A stretch of DNA of 64,000 nucleotides from Plotosus lineatus (lineage: Eukaryota > Chordata > Actinopteri > Siluriformes > Plotosidae): the NCBI GenBank assembly GCA_024760905.1, contig CM045733.1, forward strand, positions 41,686,001 to 41,750,000, given 5' to 3'. Below are positions 31,931 to 43,160 of this stretch, piece by piece; the first letter of the stretch is position 1, and the number at the start of each line of letters is the position of its first letter. The notes under the pieces are model-generated. The model saw only the letters and a list, made by a program, of their open reading frames with translations, did not search any database and was not told where the DNA came from. The position numbers and the translations under genes are program-made.

Positions 31931-33995
31931 AAAGTGGTGGAAGTTGAAAAAGGAAGAGTGTCGGGTTGTCTTCAAGGAGGAGTTGAAACAGGCTTTGGGT
32001 GAGTGGTCACGAAGTGCTTCCAGATGACTGGACAATGACAGCTAATGTGATCAGGGAGACAGGTAGGAGAATATTTGGTTTGTCATCTGGAAGGAAAGTA
32101 GATAAGGAGACTTGGTGGTGGAATGAGGAAGTGTAGAAGTGTGTACAAAGGAAGAGGTTAGCTAAGAAGAAGCGGGACATTGAGAAAACCGAAGAGAGTA
32201 AACAGGAGTACAGGGAGACACAGCGTAAGGCAAAGGTAGCAGTGTCAAAGGCTAAACAGAGCGTGTTTGATGACTTGTGTGCTCGGTTGGAAAGTAAAGA
32301 GGGAGAAAATGATTTATACAGGTTGGCACAGCAGAGAAATAGAGATGGGAAGGATGTGCAGCAAGTTAGATTGATAAAGGACAGAGAGGGAAATGTATTG
32401 ACTAATGACAGAAGTGTGCTGGGAAGATGGAAAGAGTACTTTGAAGAGCTGATGAATGAGGAAAATGAGAGAGAAAAAAGAGTAGAAGAGGTGACTGTTG
32501 AGGACCAGGAAGTAGCAAAGATTAGTAATGGTGAAATGAGGAGGGCATTGAAGAGGATGAAGAATGGAAAGGCAGTTGGCCCTGATGACATACCGGTGGA
32601 GGTATGGAAGTGTCTAGGAGAGGTAACAGTAGATTTTCTGACAAGAACATTTCACAAGGTCTTAGAGAGTGAGAGGATGCCAGAGGAATGGACAAGTGTG
32701 CTGGTGCCCATTTTTAAGAACAAGGGAGATGTGCAGAGTTGTGGCAACTACAGAGGGATAAAGTTGATGAGCCATACGATGAAGTTATGAGAAAGAATAG
32801 TGGAAGCTAGACTAAGGGCAGAGGTCAGCATTTGTGAACAACAGTTTGGTTTCATGCCAAGAAAGAGCACCACAGATGCAGTGTTTGCCTTGAGGATGTT
32901 AATGGAGAAGTATAGAGAAGGTCAGAGGGACCTGCATTGTGACTTTGTGGATCTGGAGAAAGCATATGACAGGGTGCCGAGAGAAGAACTGTGGTATTGC
33001 ATGAGGAAGTCTGGAGTGACAGAGAAGTATGTTAGAGTGGTGCAGGACATGTATGAGAGATGTAAGACAGTGGTGAGGTGTGCTGTCGGTGTGACAGAAG
33101 AGTTCAAGGTGGAGGTGGGACTGCATCAAGGGTCAGCTCTCAGCCCCTTCTTGTTTGCTATGGTGATGGACAGGCTAACAGACGAGGTTAGACAAGAATC
33201 TCCATGGACTATGATGTTTGCAGATGACATTGTGATTTGTCGTGAGAGCAGACAACAAGTGGAGGAAAATCTAGAGAGGTGGAGGTATGCCCTGGAAAGG
33301 AGGGGAATGAAGATTAGCCTCAGTAAGACAGAATACATGTGCATGAATGACAAGGACCCAAGAGGAGTAGTGAGATTACAGGGAGCAGAGATAAGAAAGG
33401 TGGAGGATTTTAAGTACTTAGGCTCAACAATCCAAAGCAATGGAGAGTGTGGAAAAGAGGTCAAGAAGCGTGTGAAGGCAGGTTGAAATGGTTGGAGAAA
33501 AGTGTCCGGTGTGATGTGTGACAGGAGGGTATCGGCAAGCATGAAAGGAAAAGTGTACAAGACAGTGTTTAGGCCAGCGATGTTGTATGGTTTAGAAACA
33601 GTGGCCCTGGGGAAAAGACAGGAGGCAGAGTTGGAGGTAGCAGAGATGAAAATGTTGAGGTTCTCTTTGGGAGTAACGAGGATGGATAGGATTAGGAATG
33701 AGCATATCAGAGGGACAGCACATGTAAGACGTTTTGGAGACAAAGTCAGAGAGGCTAGATTGAGATGGTTGGACATGTACAGAGGAGGGATAGTGAGTAT
33801 ATTGGTAATAGGATGCTGAGGCTGGAACTACCAGGCAGAAGGCCTAGAGGAAGACCAAAGAGACGATTTATGGATGTGGTGAAGGAGGACATGAAGGTCG
33901 TTGGTGTAAGAGAAGAAGATGCAAAGGATAGCGTGAGATGGAGGCAGATGATTCGCTGTGGCAACCCCTGAGGGGAAAAGCCGAAAGGAAAAGAA
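31931..33995 (+). mobile_element. RTE-like LINE 3' part, plus strand
   Basis: Starts in the linker (KWWKLKKEECRVVFKEELKQ), runs through RT and ends with GATGATTCGCTGTGGCAACC and an AAG-repeat tail at about 33995. This is the only other copy in the window besides 52.1 kb with an intact 3' end. Confidence 0.88.
32242..33971 (+). pseudogene. RTE-like LINE reverse transcriptase, catalytic motifs intact, three defects
   Basis: Motif [13 protein letters not shown], motif [14 protein letters not shown], motif C FADDIVI and KYLGSTIQ are all intact. Stops at about 32790 and 33485 fit TGG to TGA changes. A one-base loss near 33772 shifts the C-terminal LRWFGHVQRR block into another frame. Apart from these it is close to the 15.2-kb copy and keeps the catalytic Asp that copy has lost. 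Confidence 0.85.
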
Positions 33996-34184
33996 GAAGA
34001 AGAAGCATCCAACACATGGGGCATCCTGTCCTTGAGTACTACGGGAAACACTGCATTGTTAGTTCGTCTATGCTACATACCAGCAGTTCTCCAGCCATGC
34101 GCACAAAGTTTTTCTCTCTTTGTGCTCGTAAGTAGTGTTGTGTATTTCACTAAGGCTTTGAAAATGGCCCCAAAACACCCAGAA

Positions 34185-35716
34185 AGTGTTATGGTCTGTC
34201 CTTGTTGGCGGCGTTTAACTCTCTTCTCTCTTTCCCTATACACTTCAGGTGCAGGCGAGGGGCATGGCTTTTACCTGCAGGCGAAATTCAAAGAGCACAC
34301 CTGAACTCACTCAGCCATCAGCGAGCTATAAAGAGGAGCAGCGCACTCCCTTCTGGCGTCAGAAGATTGATCCCTCCATGCAATTCCGTCTCCCTGTAAT
34401 CCAGAGGTCACCAACATGGTGCCCGCAGGCATCAGGTCGCCCACAAGGACAACATGAGTTGCCCACGAGCCTGTTCACTGGTCAAGAACCTATGGCTCGC
34501 GAGCCAGACATGGGTCTTTTGATGACTGCATCTGGCTCTTAGATAAATCAGGTGGCCTTTCTTAACAGAATAAATAATACATCATTTTGCTGTCCTTTAA
34601 ATAAAAATACAGAAAAAGTCATCAAATCAAACAAAAACATAAATAAATCTCATGCATTTCAATCTATACATCTATTTTTAATGCAACTTGTCGCTTTGGC
34701 GCACAGCGGAGAGCCAATCTTTTCGGTATTCCAGTGTGTGGGCGGGGCCCATACCTTGAAACTCTAAATTTATTGGATTATATGCAACAGCCTGCGCAAG
34801 TTGTTTTTGGGTAAAGTGGTAAATTTCCCATGTTTTGATCACGTCATATGCACGAAGCCAAGCTGAGCTGGCGAGCAAAACACGAATGGACAGAATAAAA
34901 CAACTTCAACTCGCAGACCAGCTGATTGCCTTGGGATGCGCTTCCTGTCACATAAACACTGCAGCGTGAGTCCTGTCATATTGACCATATTTGGCTGCAC
35001 ATGCGCACGCGAGCAGTCCTTCTCACACCAAAAGCATCAATACCAACCTGCGGTCACATAATAGATGGAAGCCTAAACGCCTGCATGAAGCTGAACCTCA
35101 GCACGTATCAACCAGACCACAAAGCTATCAGCAAAACCATGCAGCACCAGAAGTCACATTAATAGTAAGAAGTACTTTTCTTATTCATAAATAACTTCGT
35201 TATAACAATGTTGTTTAAAATAAATTCAGAGTTGTGCTATACTCTAAAATTGTTGGTCGAAGTATTAAAAACTATATTTGGCTCTCAGAGGATTAGATTT
35301 AAATTTTTTTTTTTGCTCTCTTAGTCAAAAAGGTTCCCGACCCCTGACATAGATGACTATCATTAGTTATTAATAATAACATATAATTCAAGGTACATTA
35401 AGCAAATTTATGTCACAAGTGCGTATCGACCTGGTAGCCCTTCGCATTAATTGGTACCCAAGAAGTAACTCTCAGTTTCAAAAAGGTTGGTGGCCCTTGC
35501 CATAATCTCTCTGACTCCTGGTTACCAGCTCCGTGCTAGACCAGTTTTCCACGTTGATATTTTCCCAGTGATTTTGGTTTTGTGTTTTCCCTCACCGCTA
35601 CGGTGAACACAATTTTCCCATACCCTAGTGCTTCTCCTGAGCTCAATAAAAGTCTTTGTTTCATCGTACTTGGTCTCCTGCATTTTTGGGTCCAACTGAT
35701 ATGTTCCTGGCGTCAC
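34185..35716 (+). mobile_element. Solo LTR, copy 2, split by nested hAT elements
   Basis: The LTR runs from AGTGTTATGGTCTGTCC (34185) with a GCTATAAAGAGGAGC TATA box near 34330, is interrupted at 34402-35499, and resumes to an AATAAAAGTC polyadenylation-type signal (about 35645) and the end GGCGTCAC at 35716. It aligns along its length with copies 1 and 3. Confidence 0.8.
34402..35499. mobile_element. hAT element in the LTR, with a second hAT nested inside
   Basis: Outer ends CAGAGGTCACCAACATGG and AAAGGTTGGTGGCCCTTG pair as inverted repeats and are flanked by CTGTAATC (34394-34401) and CCATAATC (35500-35507), an 8-bp target duplication with two mismatches. The inner element (about 34476-35346) has ends CACTGGTCAAGAACC and GGTTCCCGACCCCTG. 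Its interior shares a module with the inverted repeat at 5.15-5.5 kb. Confidence 0.7.
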
Positions 35717-35734
35717 ACGAAGGTCATCTAGTGA

Positions 35735-36520
35735 ATCAAAAAAGAAAAGGAAAATGATGACAGTTAGTGAGAAAGTTAAACATCTAGATTTATTAAAAGA
35801 AGGGTGAAGTTCTGCGTCTGTGGCTCGCGATTACGGCATTAATGAGTTGATTGTGCACTGCATTAAGAAGGAGGAAGAGAAAATATGCAAAAGAGCTGCA
35901 GTAACCTTTTCCAAGGAAGTGAAACATGTAGTAACTGACGCAGAGAGCATATCAGTCAGACCCAAAGATGCAGGAGATCAAGTACAATGAAACAATAGCT
36001 TTCATTGAGCTCAGGGGAAGCACTGGGGTGTGGGGAAAAAATCGTGTTCACCGTAGTGGTGAGGGGAAAAACGCAAAAACCAAAACCACTGGGAGAAAAT
36101 CAACATGGAAACTGGTCTAGCAAGGAGCTTCTCTTTATAGCGTGCTGATGGCTGAGTGAATTCAGGTGTGGTCTCAGGATTTCGCCTGCGGGTCACGCAC
36201 CCGGCCAGTGCATGCAGTGTATGGGGAGAGAGAGAGAAATCAATTTAAACGCCGCCAACTAGCACAGACCATAACTGTAACAAAACACAATAAGGCCATT
36301 GTGAAAATGGAAAATGCCTTATCATTGTGGATTACGGACTGCCGTACAAAGAATGTGAGTTTGGACACTGACATGATACATACTAAAGCAAAGACTCTTT
36401 ACGAGACCTTTGCTCCTGAAGAGTCGGACAATGATGATGGAGGCGCTGATGAGCCCCAACCAAGCACCAGTGCCGCCAGTGATTCTCCTCCTCGACGTGA
36501 CCATGGATTTGTCATACAGG
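35735..36520 (+). pseudogene. Tigger/pogo transposase N-terminal half, split by an LTR
   Basis: Joined across the LTR insertion, the frame reads KVKHLDLLKEG, a stop, SVARDYGINELIVHCIKKEE (CENP-B-type helix-turn-helix), then after the LTR HNKAIVKMENALSLWITDCR, NVSLDTDMIHTKAKTLYETF and an acidic EESDNDDGGADEPQPSTS tail. This is the DNA-binding half of Tigger-type transposases; the DDE catalytic domain is absent. Beyond 36520 the frame runs into an AT microsatellite. The relic is inactive, but the window also carries several TA-flanked Tigger-type MITEs. Confidence 0.75.
35936..36276 (-). mobile_element. Solo LTR, copy 3, 5-bp target duplication GTAAC
   Basis: GTAAC at 35931-35935 and 36277-36281 brackets 341 bp. 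On the minus strand the LTR shows AGTTATGGTCTGTGC, a GCTATAAAGAGAAGC TATA box, and the end CTGCGTCA. It cuts the Tigger reading frame precisely, and the frame resumes after one GTAAC copy. Confidence 0.88.
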
Positions 36521-36523
36521 ATA

Positions 36524-36534
<11 letters not shown>

Positions 36535-36575
<41 letters not shown>
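36535..36575. repeat. (AT)n microsatellite
   Basis: About 20 AT units at the 5' side of the Penelope-like element. Confidence 0.95.
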
Positions 36576-36577
<2 letters not shown>

Positions 36578-36689
36578 ATTTTCTGAGTAGATCCTTCCGT
36601 AGGAGAGTGCTCAATACTTTTTGGTAGAGCAAATAACAATAAAAATAAAAGGACAGGACAAAGACTTTCTATTGAAACTCCATTTATCA

Positions 36690-37597
36690 CTACAGATCTT
36701 CATCATGAGAGTAACCATCCGCCCATCATAACTAAAAACTTCCCCGCCAGCATCAACAAACGCCTATCATCACTTTCATCTGACAAGACAGCCTTCGAAC
36801 AGGCAGCACCCGCTTGCCAGAAAGCACTACATGACAGTGGATACAACTATACATTACACTATGAACCAAACACAAACAACAATCAAAAAAACAGACAACG
36901 CAGAAACATCCTATGGTACAACCCGCCCTTCAGCAAAAACACCAGCACCAACATCGGACACAGATTCCTCACACTAATAGACAAGCACTTCACCAAGGAC
37001 CACAAACTCCGGAAAATTTTCAACCGCAACACCCTCAAGATCAGTTACAGCTGCATGAACAACACTAAACAAATAATAGACAATCACAACAAGCGAACTC
37101 TGGCTTTGCATGACAATGCCGACGACACTAACTCATTAAACAAAAGAACGCAATGCAACTGCCGACAGAAAAACGCATCTGCCCACTCAACGGGAACTGT
37201 CTGCAATCATCAGTCATCTACCAAGCCACCGTCACACGTACAGACAATAATACAACAGAAACATACATCGGACTCACAGAAAACACTTTTAAAACCAGAT
37301 ACAGGAACCACGTCGCATCCTTCCGCAACGAAAAAAGTAGAAACTCCACCGAACTCAGCAAGCACATGGACACTCAAAGATACGAACATTGATGACAAGA
37401 TCTCATGGAGAATTTTATCATCACACCCGACATACAACAGCTCAAACAAAAGATGCAATTTATGCCTCAGGGAGAAGTTCCTCATTATATACAGACCCGA
37501 ACTGTCTTCATTAAATAAAAGAAACGAACTCGTAACTTCTTGCCGACACGGGAAAAAAAAATCATTATTATGCAACACACCCACTGAAGTACACTAA
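36690..37597 (+). pseudogene. PLE RT C-terminus and GIY-YIG endonuclease (two frameshifts)
   Basis: Frame pieces read NFPASINKRLSSLSSDKTAF, ILWYNPPFSKNTSTNIGHRF, KIFNRNTLKISYSCMNN (the linker after RT) and a Cys-rich CNCRQK block. The endonuclease follows: VIYQATVTRT...ETYIGLTENTFKTRYRNH (the GIY-YIG equivalent with its conserved Arg) and NSTELSKH. The C-terminal W-RIL...CNLCLREKFLI block has conserved cysteines. Frame shifts near 37190 and 37390 interrupt it. In intact PLEs this endonuclease nicks DNA for reverse transcription. Confidence 0.8.
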
Positions 37598-37691
37598 GTA
37601 TTTGATTGTATCAATCTGTATCTAAACATTATATATACTTGTGTACTTGTGTATGTGTGTACGCACGTGTATGTACGTGTACATATATATG

Positions 37692-37695
<4 letters not shown>

Positions 37696-37747
<52 letters not shown>
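37696..37747. repeat. (AT)n microsatellite
   Basis: About 25 AT units inside the PLE 3' region. Confidence 0.95.
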
Positions 37748-37753
<6 letters not shown>

Positions 37754-38022
37754 AAATGTAAAACATGTATGTAAAAAATGTATGCACATATATGCATGTA
37801 TCGATATTAATATTTAAGAGAACCCGCCCCCGATTACATAATGAACACCACCCCATCTAGAGGATGCCATGTTCATCGACATAGTACCGCCCCCAGCACT
37901 TTGTAATCATTCTTCTATAATCACCTGAAGAGAGAGGATGGTTTCACCACCCCTCGAAACAGATCTGTAGTGATAAATGGAGTTTCAATAGAAAGTCTTT
38001 GTCCTGTCCTTTTATTTTTATT

Positions 38023-38040
38023 TTATATATATATATATAC

Positions 38041-38070
<30 letters not shown>
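38023..38070. repeat. (AT)n microsatellite
   Basis: Interrupted AT array at the 3' side of the PLE. Confidence 0.95.
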
Positions 38071-38071
<1 letters not shown>

Positions 38072-38097
38072 GGTAAAATCTGTTGGGCTTTTTACAC

Positions 38098-38392
38098 CCG
38101 AGCCTAATGGCTCATCAGGCCGGTGCTTATTCCCGGTTTCCATAGCATGAAGCGACTAGGATTACACCTCCTCCCGGATGGGAAGCTAGTCCATTGCAGG
38201 TCACCTTTCCAGTATATTTTTACTGGTACCCATTTATACTGATGGGTGAACAGACGCACACTTGTGGTTGAGACCTCGCCTGGGGGTCTGAGCACAGTGT
38301 TGGGGGAGGGGGGAGTTCTAACTGGGATTTGAACACATAACCTCCCAATCATAAGTGCAGCACCCTAACCACTATGCCACCTGTCCCACATA
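38098..38392 (-). mobile_element. SINE B, copy 2
   Basis: Same layout as the copy at 11872-12165: minus-strand tRNA-like head with GTTATGTGTTCAAATCCCAG, the ATACTGG/CCAGTAT body, and a GGCCTGATGAGCCATTAGGC tail. Confidence 0.8.
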
Positions 38393-38400
38393 TATATATA

Positions 38401-38731
38401 TCGTTTCCTTTCGGCTGTTTCCTTTTTTAGGGGTCACCACAGCGAATCATCGCATGTTTGATTTGGCATAGGTGTTTACGTCGGATGCCCTTCCTGACAC
38501 AATCCTTTAGGGTGAAACACAGCCTATTCTTTACGAAAGTCAGCAATGGTTCTTTTACAAGCCTCTCACCATAGACTGTGAGAGACATGGCCAGCCTTTG
38601 ATAGCCCAGTTAGCTGCTGTGGGATGGGTGGGGAGGTGCAGTGACAACCTTGTGGAGAGTGGGAGTCAAACCCCCAACCCGAAGATCAGCGATCCAGCAC
38701 CTTGCACCCCTAGGCCACCACTGCATAGCCT

Positions 38732-38735
<4 letters not shown>
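38401..38735 (-). mobile_element. SINE A, tail 1
   Basis: Minus-strand copy with head (GCAGTGGTGGCCTAGGGGTG), body, and the fused RTE tail including GGCATCCGACGTAAACACC and GATGATTCGCTGTGGTGACC. Confidence 0.85.

Positions 38736-38791
<56 letters not shown>
38735..38791. repeat. (CA)n microsatellite
   Basis: About 28 CA units. Confidence 0.95.
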
Positions 38792-38794
<3 letters not shown>

Positions 38795-38796
<2 letters not shown>

Positions 38797-39181
38797 GTGG
38801 AACCTCAACTTACAGAAGCCCCAACGAACGAAAAATCCAGGTTACGAAAAACATTTTCTTAATTTTTTTTTCTCTGGATACGAAACAAGTTCATGTTACA
38901 AAAGCACCATCTCAAAATTTCAAACATGCACGAGTGTGCTCATTGCAACTTTATTATTTGGTTCAGGCTTTTAACCTTGCATAAATACTTGTAAGATTAT
39001 AACTCTGCTCAGGAGACATGGTCAACACGAAGTAAGTACATTAAAAGGTATGTTTTTATAATTTTTAAAGGGTAGTATTGGGGGCCTTGGAACGAATCAT
39101 GCGTTTTACATGCGGTTCAACTTATAAGTCCAGGTTACGAAACCACTTCCTTAACGGATTAATTTCGTAAATTAAGGTACC

Positions 39182-39185
<4 letters not shown>
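38795..39185. mobile_element. Tigger-type MITE-3, copy 1
   Basis: CAGTGGAACCTCAACTTACA and GTAAATTAAGGTACCACTG are inverted copies, with TA at 38793-38794 on the left. The interior (GAAAAATCCAGGTTACGAAA, CATTGCAACTTTATTATTTG) recurs in the copy at 49865. Confidence 0.8.

Positions 39186-39240
<55 letters not shown>
39186..39240. repeat. (GT)n microsatellite
   Basis: About 27 GT units directly abutting MITE-3. Confidence 0.95.
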
Positions 39241-39241
<1 letters not shown>

Positions 39242-41400
39242 TATATAATATATATGCTATACATATATGCTATACATATCCTTATTTAGTCAGTTAAACA
39301 ATTATTGACAGTGCTACTGATATTTTTACAGAAATCATACTATTTTATTTGATAGATGTTTCATTTTATTCACTAGACGGGGAATAATCGAGGTAAATGT
39401 ACTTACTTTCGGCCATTTTACTTATGGCCATGTTGCCACCAAATAATGTAATTTCCCACCATGGGTAAATAAAATCTCCTGTAAAACAAGAGAAACCGTG
39501 ATCCAAGATAACCATGCCAATGGAATTAGTCAAACATGCAAAATATGTTAAATTCAACTTTGCTAGCAAGAGTAAAACATTTTTGACTTGGACTGTTCTT
39601 GGGAGGGCTGGTCGGGTGACCAGAAACACAAGCACTTTTTTGTTCAACCTAGGCAGTTCACATATTGCTATTGTAATGAGGTAATCAGTGTTATTCACTT
39701 TTCCTGTTAGTGGTTTCATTGTTCTGGCTGAAATATGAGGAACAGTCACCAATGAAGACATTCTCAAACATTCTTACAGAATATGTCCAAGATTTTATTA
39801 GGCTGTTCTGATACAGTGTAACAGGCGATATTCTTAAAAGATAACTCACAGTTCAACTTGGCTGATTTAGCTGATGAGTTGAATATGAAAATGTCCTTCA
39901 CTGCGATTTGGTCTTGAACTTAATTAATTTTCTAACAACCCAAATGTCCTCAACTCAATTCATGTTCAAGAGCCAGTTGATGTGTTACCAAAAACAAACA
40001 AACAAACAAACAAACAAAAAAAAACAAGTCTATGCTACATCCTGTTCCTAAAAAGCAAAAATGTGAAAAAGTGATGTCATAGGATGTGAAGTTTTTCCAC
40101 TTTCAGTGTTCTGCAGCAACTAAACATTGAAATGCAGCTGTATATTAACTTTATTTAAAACATCTTTGAAAACACATACAGAAATCCATGTCAGCCCTAA
40201 GATTTGTCAAGGGCATCAGCAATGCATTCTGGGTAGAGCAGAGACACTAGCGTTTAAAAACAACAGGCATCTCTTTTTTATTTCTAAGTAATTTTATACA
40301 GAAAAAATTGCTGAACTCAACATTATTAAATGAACATATGCTCTACATTGGCTGTATGTATATTACAAACTCATCCATCTGTATGAACAGAGCACCTCGG
40401 TGAGAGTGCTGAATAAAAATGTATTTAAGTTCTATAGAAATAAAGCTTTTATCTATAAAAAGATAAAGGTTTTTGAGGTAAAAGTACTTGAAGATTATTT
40501 TCCATGAATTATTTCTGTTCAATAATTTGGCCTCAGTGAGTTGGAACTATCTAACTTCCATCAATGTTACGGATGTTATTTATTTATCTATGTATGGATT
40601 CATAAATGAATGAATGAATGAAGTCATTAATCAATGTAATTATTAATCCTCTCGACTTATCTTTGTGTGTAAACAATCATTTCATCAGCAGAGGACACAA
40701 ACATATTTTGATTAATAAAAAAGAACACAGAGTTATACTAGTTATAAGTTAACATTCCTAAACTTGAACATATTATTTTAAAATTTTGTACTGATTCAGA
40801 CATTTGGATTAATAAAACCACATAAATATGTGAAATGATTGTGAACATAAAAATAAATAAATAAATTAATTAATTAATTAAATAAATAAAAAACCTTAAC
40901 CAGATTATCTCCATGGCAGTTATTTTACACACACTCAAAAGTCTGTTTTTACTTTATCAGTTATTAATATTTACACAAAAGCACTGCCGAATGCTTGATT
41001 CCCGTTGGTCAGAAAATCTTGATTTAGAATATTTTGTGTAATAGCAACTCTGCTATTTATATTAATGCACTTGTTCTAATATGTCATGATTTTTATCATA
41101 ACAGTTCATTCACAGGGTGCCTCACGTGCTCCAAGTCTAAACTAGACTGAAATAAAAATGTTTGTATTGAAAGAAAAAGAAACATTTGAGCATATACTGA
41201 AGGAAAACTTGTTATTTTAGCTTTCAAAAACAGAAAACCACATATTTTGATTTTTTTTTTTTTACATTACCTTTTGCACCAGACTTCAAGATACCTGGAG
41301 ATCATATAGATTTCACAGTGACCATCATGAAGCAACGTTGATGTTTTTAAAGAAATGATTAGCTACACATCTGGTGTATATAATCATTTGTGGTGGAAGT
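39241..41400. other. Unique-looking DNA; one unassigned ORF
   Basis: A 133-codon minus-strand ORF (39767-39366) has a hydrophobic middle but no recognisable domain and no splice support. The remainder is AT-rich, with small TAAA and GAAT repeats. No repeat family was recognised. Confidence 0.35.
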
Positions 41401-41404
41401 GTGC

Positions 41405-41715
41405 AACTTGTAGGGTGGCAAGGTAGCATATTGGTTAGCATGTATTCCCCTCAGCAAGAAGGTTGTGCTTGGGTTTGAATTACAGATGTTTGTGTGTTTT
41501 CCTCATGCTTGGCTGAGATTCATCTGAGCCCCCACGTGTCCTCCCACAGTGTAAGACCATGCACATTCGTCAAATTGGTTGTTTCAGGCTGCTGTGAACG
41601 GTTGTGTCTGTTGACCCTGCAATGGTCTAGTGAGCTGTTTTGGGTGTTAAGGATATTTTCCCATCCTTTTCACCCCTGACCCTCGTACGATGCAGAAGAA
41701 TAAGTGATGTACTTT
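41405..41715 (+). mobile_element. SINE C copy
   Basis: Head GTAGCATATTGGTTAGCATG, B-box-like GGGTTTGAATTAC, body CACATTCGTCAAATTGG and a decayed tail ending near 41712. Confidence 0.65.
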
Positions 41716-41748
41716 GCCAAGATGATGCGATATTGGTACAGAGAAACA

Positions 41749-42274
41749 CAGGGATCCCTCACTTTACACGTTTAATTGGGACTGAGATCTCCATGCGACC
41801 ATCGAAATCCGAGAAGTAGGATCACCCTCCCCCGGACTGACATATATGTATATGTATACAGCATGTGTATATAATATCAATAAATACATATTCGATGCGA
41901 TAAATGCTTATAATAAAATTTAAACATTAAAAAAACAAGATGTAATTAAAATATAAATACATACACATACAGATGGTATTGCATGAGAAGACGACACAGA
42001 TACATATGCGTGCACGCAGATGCAACAATGTAACTAGTTTTGATGGGAGATTTTGGGTTGTTTTTTGTCTTGTGTTGGTTTAGGTTTTTTATTATTTTTT
42101 TTTATTTTTTTGCAAAATTGGTCTTGTTTTTGTGGCATTTTCCTTCACTTTTCTCCCTATTCTTCCTTAATTTCCAATTTTTTTTTAATTCGATGAATAT
42201 TTATTTATTTAAAAAAAAAAACACAATGCACTGAAGCCGCATTAATGGAAGCGCGAAGTAGCGAGGGATCCCTG
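41749..42274 (-). mobile_element. MITE-1, copy 3
   Basis: CAGGGATCCCTCACTTTACA and TAGCGAGGGATCCCTG are inverted ends; TA follows the right end. The interior matches copies 1 and 2 in reverse orientation. Confidence 0.8.
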
Positions 42275-42554
42275 TACAAACATAGCAGTCTTGTGGGTCA
42301 TAGTCAGGTCTGTGATATCGCCACTCTATTTAATAACACTACTAAGAAGCTACTTTTATAGCATTGAACTTTAAAACCGGGAAAAAAACCATTTAATACA
42401 ATCACTGGCATAGAATGCTTCACTGAAAAAGAGATGATTATTTATCATTTACAAACCGGATTCCAAAAAATTTGACACACTATACAAATGTTGAATAAAA
42501 ACAGAATGAAATGATGTGGAAGTGCCAAATTTTAATATTTTATTCAGAATAGAA

Positions 42555-42902
42555 AATATGGGGCAGTGATGATCTAGTGGATAGGGTGCTGGATCGCTGA
42601 TCCTAAGGTTGGGGTTTCGAGTCCCCACAGGGTTGTCACTGTCCCCCCAGTGCAGCTAACTGGGTTATCAAAGGCGGGCCATGTCTCTCACTGTCTATCG
42701 TGAGAGGCATGTAAAAGAACCATTGCTGACTTTCCTAAAGAGTAGGCTGCAAAGCTGTCAGCGTGTTTCTGTTCCTTGCTAAAGGGTTGTGACAGAAAGG
42801 GCATCCGACGTAAAAACCTATGCCAAATGAAATGTGCAAATCAGATGATTCGCTGTGGCGACTCTCGAGAACGGGAAAAATCCGAAAAGAAAAGAAGAGA
42901 AG
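42555..42902 (+). mobile_element. SINE A, tail 1, full length, 13-bp target duplication
   Basis: ATTCAGAATAGAA at 42542-42554 and 42903-42915 flanks 348 bp inside the left inverted repeat of the Tc1 element. Head GGGGCAGTGATGATCTAGTG, a B-box-like GGTTTCGAGTCCC, the shared body, and the LINE 5'/3' fusion tail ending in an A/G-rich run. It is the best complete tail-1 copy. Confidence 0.92.
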
Positions 42903-43160
42903 ATTCAGAATAGAACATAGATGACAGATCAAAAGGTGAAACTCAGAAAATGTATCAGTGTAAGAAAAAGTATTTGATTTTAAATTTCATGGTGTCAACA
43001 AATCTCTAAAAAATTTGCAGAAGTACCAATAAGAGGCTGGAAAGGTCAATTGCACTCATAACCAACAGCTGGAAGACCAATTACCATTAATGAGGTCCAT
43101 TGGCAACATGGCGGAGTATAAAAAAGCTTCTCAGAGTGGCAGTGTCTCTCAGAAGCGAAG

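Larger units (their letters stand above)
36576..38022 (+). mobile_element. Penelope-like element (PLE), truncated, with inverted terminal arms
   Basis: A GIY-YIG reading frame is enclosed by arms at 36641-36699 and about 37961-38020 that are reverse complements (ACAGGACAAAGACTTTCTAT...). Inverted or partially inverted flanking repeats are characteristic of Penelope-like elements. AT microsatellites lie immediately outside both arms, and another sits inside at 37696-37747. The RT core is missing. Confidence 0.8.

Noticed and set aside
29348..33995. Twin-priming (5' inversion) as a full explanation
   Set aside because: It would give one inverted 5' part and one sense 3' part. Here a second LINE's 5' half is also present and a sense endonuclease piece stands on the far side, so an additional insertion and inversion are needed.
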